Notes under the pieces: generated by a model
What the model was told of the DNA's origin: nothing
Seen by the model: only the letters and a program-made list of their open reading frames with translations
Databases searched by the model: none
In this document: one piece after another, positions 1 through 6,406 of the stretch
Numbering within the stretch: position 1 is the first letter of the stretch
How the letters are laid out: every line of letters starts with the position of its first letter
Assembly (NCBI GenBank): GCA_009469665.1
Contig: SSTB01000292.1
Location: 1 to 23,470, forward strand
Direction: 5' to 3'
DNA length: 23,470 nt
Source of the DNA: Azonexaceae bacterium
GTDB lineage: Bacteria > Pseudomonadota > Gammaproteobacteria > Burkholderiales > Rhodocyclaceae
Made by a program: the position numbers and the translations under genes

Positions 1-1
1 C

Positions 2-112
2 ACCAAGCTGGAGTGCAGACGGGCCGAAGGGTTGGTGGTCATCGCCACCCCCCGGGGCGAACACCGCCTACGCCTCGGTCCGGCCGCCCATCAGCTTGCC
101 CTGGCGCCCTGA
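2..112 (+). CDS. 3' end of an unidentified protein-coding gene (partial)
   Basis: Frame 2 is open from the window edge to a TGA at 110-112 and gives 36 residues ending HRLRLGPAAHQLALAP. The composition looks protein-like (alternating charged and hydrophobic residues, GC-rich third positions). The frame is convergent with the LysR gene and overlaps its last 22 bases. I do not recognise the family from so short a tail. The competing frame 1 reading stays open for about 300 codons but is Pro/Gly/His/Arg-rich, as expected of an antisense shadow of the LysR gene, so the short frame is preferred. Confidence 0.4.
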   Translation, partial: TKLECRRAEGLVVIATPRGEHRLRLGPAAHQLALAP

Positions 113-999
113 TCGTCCTCCCGGGCCGTCCGCACCAACCAATCCACGAAAGCCATGACCCAGGGCTTCTCCCGGGACTCCGGCGCGAGCACAACGTAGT
201 AGCCGCGGTCCCGGGGGGCAATGGCAAAGGGCTGCATCAGGGCGCCGGCCGCAATATAGGGTTCCACCAGCTTGCCGGCGCTGAGGGCGACGCCGTTGCC
301 GGCCACCGCCGCTTCCAGCAGCATCACCGGATCGTCGAACTGCATCCCGCCCGTGGGTTCGGGCCAATCGAGCCCGGCGGCTTCAAACCAGGGCTTCCAG
401 GGCAAGCTGCCGTGGCGCAGACGGAGCAACTGGGCCCGCACGAGGTCGGCGGGCTGGCGGAGTCCGCCGACTCCGGCCGGATAGGCCGGGGCGCACACGG
501 CCATGAGCACCTCGTCGCTCAGCTTGAGGGCCACAAGCCCCGGCCAATGGCCGTTGCCGTAGCGCACGCCGACGTCCATCTCGCCAGACTTGATGTCGGC
601 CAGGTGCATCGACGCCGAGAGGATGAGGTCGGTCTCCGGATGGGCGCGCTGAAAATCGGCCAGCCGGGTGACCAACCACTTGGCGCCGATGCCGGGGGCG
701 ACGCTTATCCGCAGGGTGTGCCGCGCCGCCCGGGCGATGCCTCGGGTCGCCACTTCGATATCGACCAGGGCCTTCCGGACGGCGATGAGGTAGGTCTCGC
801 CCTGGGGCGTCAGGGCCACATTGCGGCTGATGCGCAGGAAAAGCTTCACCCCCAGGTCGTCTTCCAGTTGCCGCAGGCGGTGGCTGATGGCCGACTGGGT
901 GACGCAAAGTTCGTCGGCAGCCTTCTGGAAAGATAGATGGCGGGCGGCAGCCTCGAAGGCGGCCAGGGCGTGCAGCGGGGGTAGGCGAAAGGCAGCCAT
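91..999 (-). CDS. LysR-family transcriptional regulator, GcvA-like
   Basis: This 302-residue protein has the usual LysR length. The N-terminal winged helix-turn-helix covers about residues 8-65, with a start LPPLHALAAFEAAARHLSF and a recognition region VTQSAISHRLRQLEDDLG, both characteristic of the GcvA/AmpR-like subgroup. The rest (about 90-295) is the periplasmic-binding-protein-like effector domain. The ATG at 999 is chosen because the conserved family N-terminus begins there; no strong Shine-Dalgarno sequence is visible. The gene lies 57 bp downstream of the MarR gene in the same direction and converges on the partial gene at the window start. The GcvA subgroup regulates many unrelated targets, so neither ligand nor target can be named. 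The family call is secure; the subgroup is inference. Confidence 0.9.
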   Translation of the reverse strand: MAAFRLPPLHALAAFEAAARHLSFQKAADELCVTQSAISHRLRQLEDDLGVKLFLRISRNVALTPQGETYLIAVRKALVDIEVATRGIARAARHTLRISVAPGIGAKWLVTRLADFQRAHPETDLILSASMHLADIKSGEMDVGVRYGNGHWPGLVALKLSDEVLMAVCAPAYPAGVGGLRQPADLVRAQLLRLRHGSLPWKPWFEAAGLDWPEPTGGMQFDDPVMLLEAAVAGNGVALSAGKLVEPYIAAGALMQPFAIAPRDRGYYVVLAPESREKPWVMAFVDWLVRTAREDDQGARAS

Positions 1000-1056
1000 G
1001 CTCAGGAGCGCACGGAGGAATAGGTCGGGGAGCGACTCACGACGCAGCGACTGTGC

Positions 1057-1626
1057 TCATGGTGCGGGCGAGGCCAGTTCGTGTTCCCTGCACAGGCGCG
1101 TGCTGTCCTCGTCGCTCAAGGCCTCGCCGGTGAGGCCGCAGCGGTGTTCCGGGTCCCCAGGCTGGAAGTGCCGACAACTGCGACAGACGCCGAAGGTTCT
1201 CCCCTGGCGGATCTTCTGCCAGCCGGCCAGCAGCCGGCGCAGGGCATGCTCAGCCGTGGCCCGATCGGCGGCGGGAAGCGCCGCGATGGCCGCCGACCAG
1301 GCCTCGTCGGCCGCTAGGTCCAGCCGGCTCCGCCCGGCTGCGCTCAGGGCGAGGCGGACGATGCGCCGGTCGGCGGTGTCCCCGCTGCGAGTGATCCAGC
1401 CGCGGGATTCCATCAGCTTGAGGCTCTGGGATACCGTGCCCTTGGTCAGGGAGAGGTACTCCGCCAGGGCCTGGGGGGTATTGCTGTAGCGATTGGCATC
1501 CCGAAGATAGGCCAGGATCGCCCATTGCACCGGCAGCAAGCCGCCGCCCAGGGCGGCCTGCCGCTGCTCGTGCTGCAGGGCGCGGGAAAGACAGAGCAGA
1601 AGGGCATGCAGGGAAGACTCGGCCAT
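1057..1626 (-). CDS. MarR-family regulator with a C-terminal four-cysteine motif
   Basis: This is a 189-residue protein. Residues about 25-110 form a MarR winged helix: a helix-turn-helix (LAEYLSLTKGTVSQSLKLME) and a wing (GDTADRRIVRLALSAAG). The last 45 residues are unusual for MarR: cysteines at about 148, 151, 163 and 179 form a C-x2-C-x11-C-x15-C pattern followed by REHE. That arrangement could hold a zinc ion or an Fe-S cluster; this is inference. The gene is divergent from a cytochrome P460 gene across 110 bp that carries repeated GTATCGATT-type sequence, so it probably regulates itself and its neighbour. A -10-like GATACT on the minus strand lies only 8 bp before the ATG and no Shine-Dalgarno is visible, so the mRNA may be nearly leaderless. 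Confidence 0.88.
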   Translation of the reverse strand: MAESSLHALLLCLSRALQHEQRQAALGGGLLPVQWAILAYLRDANRYSNTPQALAEYLSLTKGTVSQSLKLMESRGWITRSGDTADRRIVRLALSAAGRSRLDLAADEAWSAAIAALPAADRATAEHALRRLLAGWQKIRQGRTFGVCRSCRHFQPGDPEHRCGLTGEALSDEDSTRLCREHELASPAP

Positions 1627-1736
1627 GGCGCAATAGTATCGATTAAAAACTATGTTGACAAAGCACGGAGCGAAGGCCGATACTTTTTTCGTATCGATTC
1701 GATACTACAACACCGCCAAACCCCAAGGAGATCACC
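1627..1736. promoter_or_regulatory. Divergent promoter/operator region between the MarR gene and cytochrome P460
   Basis: On the plus strand TTGACA (1655-1660) is followed after 18 bp by GATACT (1679-1684), a good sigma-70-type pair. The predicted start point falls at about 1691, exactly where a 15-bp near-perfect palindrome (GTATCGA-T-TCGATAC, 1691-1705) begins. The same 9-mer GTATCGATT occurs at 1636-1644, overlapping the -10-like element of the MarR gene on the other strand (GATACT read from 1640 to 1635; possible -35 TTGTCA from 1661 to 1656). A further CGATAC half-site lies at 1678-1683. Paired sites covering both promoters are the expected layout for a MarR autorepressor. Binding itself is inference. 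Confidence 0.65.
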
Positions 1737-2204
1737 ATGACCCGTAGCCTTCTCATCGCCTCGCTCCTCGCCGCCGCCAGCCTTCCCGTCCTGGCCGATG
1801 TCGGCTATCCGACCGCTTTCCGCCACTGGGACCACGTCAAATCCATGCTCATCAACAAGGGCCACCCCCTCTACGACGCGGTGGGCGGCCTGCACCACCT
1901 CTACGCCAATCCCAAGGCCGTGGCGGGCTACAAAGCCGGCCGCTTCGCCGACGGCGCGGTGATCGTCTTCGACCTCTTCGAAGCGGTGGATAAGGAGAAC
2001 GCAGTGGGCGAAGGGGCCCGCAAGGCCGTGCTGGTGATGACCAAGGACAAGCGGAAATTCCGCGCCACCGACGGCTGGGGTTACCAGGTGTTCGACCCCA
2101 AGACCGGCAAGGGGAGCCTCGACGCCAAGGCCCAGGCCGACTGCCACACCTGCCATCGGGCGCAGAAGGGCCAGGACTTTGTGTTCAGCGCCTGGCGCGA
2201 GTGA
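1737..2204 (+). CDS. Cytochrome P460 family protein (secreted c-type haem protein)
   Basis: This 155-residue protein begins with a Sec signal peptide (MTRSLLIASLLAAASLPVLA, likely cleaved after residue 20), so it acts in the periplasm. Family features follow: FRHWDHVKSMLI, a GG-HH-YAN segment (VGGLHHLYANPKAV), a GAVIVFDLFE strand, a GWGYQVF segment, and one C-terminal haem c motif CHTCH followed by FVFSAWRE. Cytochrome P460 proteins oxidise hydroxylamine or act on NO, and some homologues are non-catalytic cytochrome c'-beta proteins. I cannot tell from sequence alone which lysine, if any, crosslinks to the haem. An AAGGAG ribosome site lies 8 bp before the ATG. The divergent MarR regulator with four cysteines suggests induction by a reactive nitrogen or redox signal (inference). 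Confidence 0.88.
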   Translation: MTRSLLIASLLAAASLPVLADVGYPTAFRHWDHVKSMLINKGHPLYDAVGGLHHLYANPKAVAGYKAGRFADGAVIVFDLFEAVDKENAVGEGARKAVLVMTKDKRKFRATDGWGYQVFDPKTGKGSLDAKAQADCHTCHRAQKGQDFVFSAWRE

Positions 2205-2210
2205 GGCACA

Positions 2211-2252
2211 CCGGCCCGCGGCCGGCGCTGCGCCGGTCCTGCGGCGGGCCGG
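2211..2252. terminator. Nested GC-rich stem-loop downstream of cytochrome P460
   Basis: Seven bases after the P460 stop codon, perfect 9-bp arms CCGGCCCGC (2211-2219) and GCGGGCCGG (2244-2252) enclose a second hairpin, CCGGCGC-T-GCGCCGG (2222-2236). The structure lies between the convergent P460 and GlxA-type genes. There is no T-run on either strand, so it is not a classical intrinsic terminator. It may be a transcript-stabilising or Rho-assisted end structure. Confidence 0.4.
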
Positions 2253-2311
2253 GCAGGAACGCGCCCCCCGGCGACCGACGGGCCGAGGCAAAGCCACGCG
2301 GCCCCTCGGGA

Positions 2312-3319
2312 TCACGGCGCCCTTCCCCGCAACTGGCCGGGCGCGAGGCGCAAGGTCTTGAGGGTGAGGCGGCGCAAGGCGGTGGCGTCGGCGTAGCCCA
2401 CCCGGCTGGCGACCTCGGCCACCGGCAGGCGGGTCGTTTCCAGCAGGTGGCGTGCCTGGCGCAGGCGCACCGCCTGGACGACCGCCCCCGGCGTCTGTCC
2501 CGTGGCACGCTGCACCCGCCGAGCCAGGGTTTTTTCGGTGACGTGCAGTCGGTCGGCCAGTACCGCCAGGGAAGGCACTTCGGGCAGGCTGGCCTCGATC
2601 AGGCGTTCCAGGCGGCTTACCGTATCGTCGACGCTGCGCAGGTGAGAAAGGGCCATGTAGCAGGACTGGGTAGGACGCCCGTCGAGGAGTAGGTAGCGGC
2701 CCACCAGATCGGCCACGTCGCGGCCATAGACATCGGCGATGAGCAGCAACATGAGGTCCATCTGGGCGAGGGCGGCACCGGCGGTGACCACCGGCCCATC
2801 CCTCACCACCATGCGCGAAACATCCGGACTACAGGCGGGGTAACGCCGTTGCAGGAGGCTCGCCAGGCGCCAATGTGTGGTCGCCGCGCGCCCGTTCAGC
2901 ACCCCGGCTTCGCCCAGCACCAGGACGCCGGAACAGGATGCCGCCACCGTACCGCCGACAGCACTGTGCTCGCGCACCCGCTCGACCAGCGCGGACGCAT
3001 CGGGCATGGCGACGCGGTCGGCGATGCGATCCCAGTCGAAGCGCCCCTGCGGCCCGCCCTGGAGACAGGGATGGTCGAGCCCGAGACCGGGAACCACCAG
3101 GATCGAAGCCCCCAGATCCGCTTCTTCCGTCAAGGCATCCGTCCGCAAGGCGAGGCCGCCGGACAGCAGGAGGGAGGTACCGCTCCCCACCACCTGCCAG
3201 CGCCTGAGCGGCACCCCGGTTGCCTGGGCGATGCGATTGGCCGCCGCTAGCGCATCGAGCGTCACAGCCACCGAAGCGGCCAGCGCCCAGTCCAGAACGG
3301 CGATAGTGAAGTCGGGCAT
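2312..3319 (-). CDS. GlxA-type transcriptional regulator (DJ-1/PfpI-like domain plus AraC helix-turn-helix)
   Basis: This is a 335-residue protein. Residues about 3-190 form a class I glutamine-amidotransferase/DJ-1-like domain: a nucleophile-elbow-like AASCSGVLVLGEAG with Cys about 129, and the family signature LNGRAATTHW with His about 149. Residues about 235-333 form an AraC double helix-turn-helix (LADRLHVTEKTLARRVQRATG, then VAEVASRVGYADATALRR). In this family the DJ-1-like part usually acts as a ligand sensor rather than an enzyme. The gene is divergent from an HD-domain hydrolase and a tautomerase, which are its most likely targets. No good Shine-Dalgarno is visible (A-rich AAAAAAGAC before the ATG). 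The inducer is unknown. Confidence 0.9.
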   Translation of the reverse strand: MPDFTIAVLDWALAASVAVTLDALAAANRIAQATGVPLRRWQVVGSGTSLLLSGGLALRTDALTEEADLGASILVVPGLGLDHPCLQGGPQGRFDWDRIADRVAMPDASALVERVREHSAVGGTVAASCSGVLVLGEAGVLNGRAATTHWRLASLLQRRYPACSPDVSRMVVRDGPVVTAGAALAQMDLMLLLIADVYGRDVADLVGRYLLLDGRPTQSCYMALSHLRSVDDTVSRLERLIEASLPEVPSLAVLADRLHVTEKTLARRVQRATGQTPGAVVQAVRLRQARHLLETTRLPVAEVASRVGYADATALRRLTLKTLRLAPGQLRGRAP

Positions 3320-3339
3320 GTCTTTTTTAGCACTTTAAA

Positions 3340-3355
3340 TGTCTTACTGGACAGT
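3340..3355. promoter_or_regulatory. Candidate operator between the GlxA-type regulator and the HD-domain gene
   Basis: The short divergent intergenic region holds TGTC-(6 bp)-GACA (3340-3343 and 3350-3353), overlapping ACTG-GA-CAGT (3346-3355). It sits beside AT-rich sequence (CTTTAAAT, 3333-3340) that could supply a -10 element. Dyads of this kind would suit a dimeric AraC-type regulator. Both arms are short and could be chance. Confidence 0.3.
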
Positions 3356-3411
3356 CGCATCATGTCCCCGCTGGCGCTGAAATGCAAGCCATGTCTTCCC
3401 CGGAGCTTTTC

Positions 3412-4176
3412 ATGTCATCCCTCGGAACCCTGGCCTGGTCCCACCATACCGGCGGCAATCTGGACACCTGCGATCGCCTGCGCCTCGGCGGTCAATTGCT
3501 GCTCGTCCGCCTGGCGCGCCTCTCGGGTGCAGCCCGCCGTGCGCTGGGACTGAGCGATTCCAGTCTGTCCACCGTGAGCGGGGCGGATTTCTCCCTGCCG
3601 GAAAGCGCCGACGCCCGTCGCGCCCTCGATCACGCCCGCCATCTCTTGCCTGGCTGGCTGCTTGAGCACAGCTTGCGGACCTTTCTCTGGGGGCGATTGC
3701 TGGGCCGCGGCCGGGGCATCGCCACCGACGGCGAGTTGCTCTTCGTCGCCGCCGTCCTGCACGACCTGGCGCTGACCGAGGCGCGACACTGCTGCGTCGG
3801 ACTGGGCTGTTTCGCCGCCCGGGGCGCCAAGGATGCCGGCGCTTTCGCCCAGACCATGGGCTGGCTGCCGGAGCGTCGCCAGCGGCTTGAGGACGCCATC
3901 AGCCTGCACCTCAATGTCCGTGTGCCCCTCCAGGCGGGAGCCGAAGCCCATCTGCTGCACGATGGTGCCGCCTTGGACTGCATCGGTGCCGGACTGGAGG
4001 AACTTCCCCCCGGCGCAGCGGCAAGCGTCCTGGCCCGTCATCCGCGGCAGGACTTCAAACAGCGGGCAAACGCCGCCTTCGAGGCGCAGTCCTTCGCCAA
4101 TCCAGCCAGCCGAATCGCCTACCTCATGCAATTGGGCTTCGCCCGGCGGGTCGGCACCGCCCCCTTCCCTGAGTAA
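3412..4176 (+). CDS. HD-domain metal-dependent hydrolase, cyanamide-hydratase-like
   Basis: From the ATG at 3412 the protein is 254 residues. The HD-superfamily pattern is clear: HSLRTFLWGRLL (first His), then DGELLFVAAVLHDLAL (HD pair), then a CFAARGAKDAGAF segment and AISLHLNVR with a further His, followed by HLLHDGAALDCIGAGLEELP. The spacing and the F-x-A/V-R-GA segment resemble the cyanamide hydratase (Ddi2-like) branch rather than nucleotide phosphohydrolases. The start is chosen because GGAG at 3402-3405 lies 6 bp upstream; in-frame ATGs at 3382 and 3391 are alternatives. The gene is followed after 39 bp by a tautomerase, probably in one operon under the divergent GlxA-type regulator. 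The substrate is unknown. Confidence 0.82.
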   Translation: MSSLGTLAWSHHTGGNLDTCDRLRLGGQLLLVRLARLSGAARRALGLSDSSLSTVSGADFSLPESADARRALDHARHLLPGWLLEHSLRTFLWGRLLGRGRGIATDGELLFVAAVLHDLALTEARHCCVGLGCFAARGAKDAGAFAQTMGWLPERRQRLEDAISLHLNVRVPLQAGAEAHLLHDGAALDCIGAGLEELPPGAAASVLARHPRQDFKQRANAAFEAQSFANPASRIAYLMQLGFARRVGTAPFPE

Positions 4177-4215
4177 ACCCGCTTCCATTCAACCTCTCGA
4201 CGGAGAGCCCACGCC

Positions 4216-4623
4216 ATGCCCTACCTCGCCCTCAAGCTCAGCACCATCCCCCCGGCCCCCCTTGCCCGCCAACTCGCCATCACCCTCACGGAATTGACCG
4301 TCACGCTCCTGCGCAAGCGGCGGGAGCTAACCGCAGTCACCGTCGAAAGTCTACCGCGGGGGCAGTGGTTCATCGGCGCCGCAGCAGTGGAATCCCAAGG
4401 CAAAGCCGCGTTCCACCTGGAGATCGTCGTTACGGAAGGGACCAACAGCGATGCGGAAAAGGCCGATTTCGTCGCTGCAAGCTACGCGGCCCTCGAATCA
4501 GCACTGGGCGCCGTCGCCCTGACAAGCTATGTCGTCATCCGCGACGTGGATGGCCGCGCCTGGGGCTACGGCGGGATGAGCCAAGCCGCCCGCAAGGAGG
4601 TGCGCCCGGTGGCCATTGTTTGA
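4216..4623 (+). CDS. Tautomerase-superfamily protein
   Basis: This 135-residue protein begins MPYLALKLS; removing the Met would expose the N-terminal Pro used as catalytic base by the 4-oxalocrotonate tautomerase/MIF superfamily. The segment LTELTVTLLRKRRELTAVTVE matches the helix and following strand of a first beta-alpha-beta unit. The second half (about 66-135) repeats the strand-helix-strand plan and ends GYGGMSQAARKE. The length is about twice a short 4-OT subunit, consistent with a fused two-unit protein that forms trimers. A GGAGAG at 4201-4206 serves the ATG. It probably shares a transcript with the HD hydrolase. The reaction is unknown. Confidence 0.78.
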   Translation: MPYLALKLSTIPPAPLARQLAITLTELTVTLLRKRRELTAVTVESLPRGQWFIGAAAVESQGKAAFHLEIVVTEGTNSDAEKADFVAASYAALESALGAVALTSYVVIRDVDGRAWGYGGMSQAARKEVRPVAIV

Positions 4624-4635
4624 GGCGGAGTGCTC

Positions 4636-4762
4636 CATGCCCGAAGTCCGCACCATCGATCAACGCTACCCGACCCTCCGCGATCTGGCCGAAGCTCCAT
4701 CCGCCCACGATCCCCGCTCGGGATTCGTGAGCATCGCGGCGCCCGGCGGACGCGGTGCGTCC
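4636..4762 (+). pseudogene. Possible 5' remnant of a third operon gene
   Basis: Just after the tautomerase stop there is GGAG (4624-4627), and 8 bp later an ATG at 4636 opening MPEVRTIDQRYPTLRDLAEA, which reads like a real N-terminus. The frame then runs without a stop into the antisense of the DUF7079-like gene, where the composition turns Gly/Gln/Pro-rich and is clearly a shadow. One reading is that a former third gene of the HD/tautomerase operon was cut off when the ATPase/DUF7079 pair arrived. Chance is the alternative. The end coordinate is only where the neighbouring gene begins. Confidence 0.25.
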
Positions 4763-5158
4763 TCATCCCCGGCCCGATGCCTCCACGCCCTGCCGGGCCA
4801 GGTATGGCCGCAGTTCCTGCCAATCCCTGGCGTGCAGCCGGCGCCAGATCCGTCCGCCCAGCCAGCCGGCCAGAGCGATGCATCGGGAGCGGCGACGGCG
4901 GAGCAGGAGATCGCGTATCCCCAGCACCAGGGGCTCTCGCGCGAACCCAGACCAGACGGGCGGAGCCGGCGCGAGGAGATTGGGAGCGCAATGAGGGGCC
5001 ACTTCATCGAACAGGATACCCTCGAGGAGGTCCAGGGGGATTCCGGCCAAGCGGGACGCGAGCTCCGCGTAGTCGATGGGACTGTCCACGAACAGGTCGG
5101 ACAGGGCCTCCCATACCGCCTCACGTTGCACGCTGGAAAGCTCGGGAGCATCTGCCAT
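4763..5158 (-). CDS. DUF7079-like small protein
   Basis: This is a 131-residue protein. Residues about 10-80 (VWEALSDLFVDSPIDYAELA, then ILFDEVAPHCAPNLL) match my memory of the DUF7079 pattern (WEALSDLFLD ... ILW-EV-P---NL). The C-terminal 50 residues are Arg/Trp-rich (LLLRRRRSRCIALAGWLGGRIWRRL). No enzymatic motif, signal peptide or membrane span is apparent. The ATG at 5158 lies 6 bp after the stop of the upstream ATPase gene, so the two are almost certainly co-transcribed and probably translationally coupled. The function is unknown; the family call is from memory and moderate. Confidence 0.7.
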   Translation of the reverse strand: MADAPELSSVQREAVWEALSDLFVDSPIDYAELASRLAGIPLDLLEGILFDEVAPHCAPNLLAPAPPVWSGFAREPLVLGIRDLLLRRRRSRCIALAGWLGGRIWRRLHARDWQELRPYLARQGVEASGRG

Positions 5159-5164
5159 GGGCGG

Positions 5165-6277
5165 TCAACGCGCCCCTTCCCGGGCGACGAGGTACGCAGC
5201 GAAGAGTTCGTCCTCCAGGGCCAGGCCATCTCCGGTCCTGGTCAGCAATCCCCCGCGCTTCAGTTTCTCCAAAGCCGTGCGCACCTTGGCCACGGAGGGG
5301 CTGACCCCGGGGATGGCCGCCAGACGCGCCCGGGTTTCCTTGCCCAGGGGTGGAAGCCTCTGGGCAACGGCAAGGAGCACTGCCTGCTCGAAGGCATCCA
5401 AGGTGTTGAGCAGGGCTTGCCAGCCGGCGACCTGCCGCTCGTCCGCCATGAAGTGAGCCAGGCCAGCCTCCGGATCGACTTCGCCTTCCGCAGACATGGT
5501 CTTGACGATGTCGCGCAGCAAGGCAGGCTTGAATCCCACCCGCGCGAACAGCTGGCGCAGGTCTTCGAGACGCGGCGCCCGGCCGTGATGCACTTCGGCG
5601 AAGCGGTCGGTCAGGCGTACCAGGAATTCGTCGCCCAGGGGCGGAAAGGTAAGCAGTTGGGCAAACTGGTACATGGGCGTGCCGGCAGCAGAAAGGATAC
5701 GGGCGAGCGCTTCCTGGGACGATCCCGTGAGCACGGCCTCTACCTGGTCCTGGCGCTTGTGGAGCACGGCCCTCAGGGTGGCCAGCAGATCGCCGCTCCG
5801 GTCCGTGTCCCCCAGGGTCTGCGCCTCGTCCAGCAGGAGGAGCACCCGGGCGCCATGTTCGAGGGCCAGGCGGACCACCAGGGCATCGAAGCGCAGGGCG
5901 GCATCGTCGGGCAGGGCGCGGCGGCGCGGCTCATCGCCCAAGTCGATGCTGGCACCCAGGGCACCGATCTTCTTGACCGGGGTACGAGCCAGCCGCCCGA
6001 TGGTGCCGGGCGGCACGCGCAGATCGTCCAGGGCCTCCTCCAGGGCGTGATTGATGGCTTCCAGGGGGGCGGCCTTGTTGAGCCACAGGTCGGCATAGAC
6101 CGGCAGGAGGCCGGCCTCCCGGGCAACCGGGGCCAGATCGTGGTCGAGGAACCAGGTCTTGCCCACCCGACGGGGGCCGAACAGGGCCAGAGGCCGGCCC
6201 GGCTGGCTGGCCAGCAATTGGAGATAGCTGCGGGCCAGGTCCGGACGATGGATATCGATGGCATCGAAGCTGGACAT
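5165..6277 (-). CDS. AAA/STAND-like ATP-binding protein with a C-terminal winged-helix region
   Basis: From the ATG at 6277 the protein is 370 residues, starting MSSFDAIDIHRPDLARSYLQ. A Walker A motif GPRRVGKT lies near residue 35, a Walker B motif VLLLLDEAQTL near residue 130, and a sensor-1-like VLTGSSQ near residue 165. The C-terminal about 100 residues (VLLAVAQRL ... GVSPSVAKVRTALEKLKRGGLL) look like a winged helix, as in archaeal-type and STAND ATPases. The frame stays open 38 codons further upstream, but that stretch is basic and low-complexity and crosses the promoter region, so the internal ATG is preferred. It forms a two-gene unit with the DUF7079-like gene. The role is unknown; signalling, toxin-like or defence functions are all possible for the fold. 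Confidence 0.8.
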   Translation of the reverse strand: MSSFDAIDIHRPDLARSYLQLLASQPGRPLALFGPRRVGKTWFLDHDLAPVAREAGLLPVYADLWLNKAAPLEAINHALEEALDDLRVPPGTIGRLARTPVKKIGALGASIDLGDEPRRRALPDDAALRFDALVVRLALEHGARVLLLLDEAQTLGDTDRSGDLLATLRAVLHKRQDQVEAVLTGSSQEALARILSAAGTPMYQFAQLLTFPPLGDEFLVRLTDRFAEVHHGRAPRLEDLRQLFARVGFKPALLRDIVKTMSAEGEVDPEAGLAHFMADERQVAGWQALLNTLDAFEQAVLLAVAQRLPPLGKETRARLAAIPGVSPSVAKVRTALEKLKRGGLLTRTGDGLALEDELFAAYLVAREGAR

Positions 6278-6352
6278 GGGTCCATTGTCCCCCCCTGCCC
6301 TGCGCTGCGCAATTGCTGTTTTTTCAACAACTAGCCACAACAACCGGCGCTT

Positions 6353-6378
6353 CGGCTTCGGCTGAAGCCGTTTAGAAT
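6353..6378 (+). promoter_or_regulatory. Stem-loop and -10-like element upstream of the PEBP-like gene
   Basis: Perfect 7-bp arms CGGCTTC (6353-6359) and GAAGCCG (6364-6370) with a GGCT loop are followed directly by TAGAAT (6373-6378), a -10-like hexamer. No convincing -35 element is present. The dyad lies in the 129-bp region between the divergent ATPase and PEBP-like genes. It could be an operator overlapping a promoter or a leader hairpin. Confidence 0.3.
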
Positions 6379-6406
6379 TCTTGCTCCCCATTTTCGGAGA
6401 CCCGCC

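Noticed and set aside
13..936. 307-codon plus-strand open frame at the window start
   Set aside because: It lies antisense to a clear LysR gene, is rich in Gly/Pro/His/Arg, and has no recognisable motif. It is a GC-driven shadow.
4616..6334. 572-codon plus-strand open frame
   Set aside because: It is antisense to the ATPase and DUF7079-like genes, which carry Walker motifs and family signatures. Only its first 30 or so codons, outside those genes, were kept as a weak remnant candidate.
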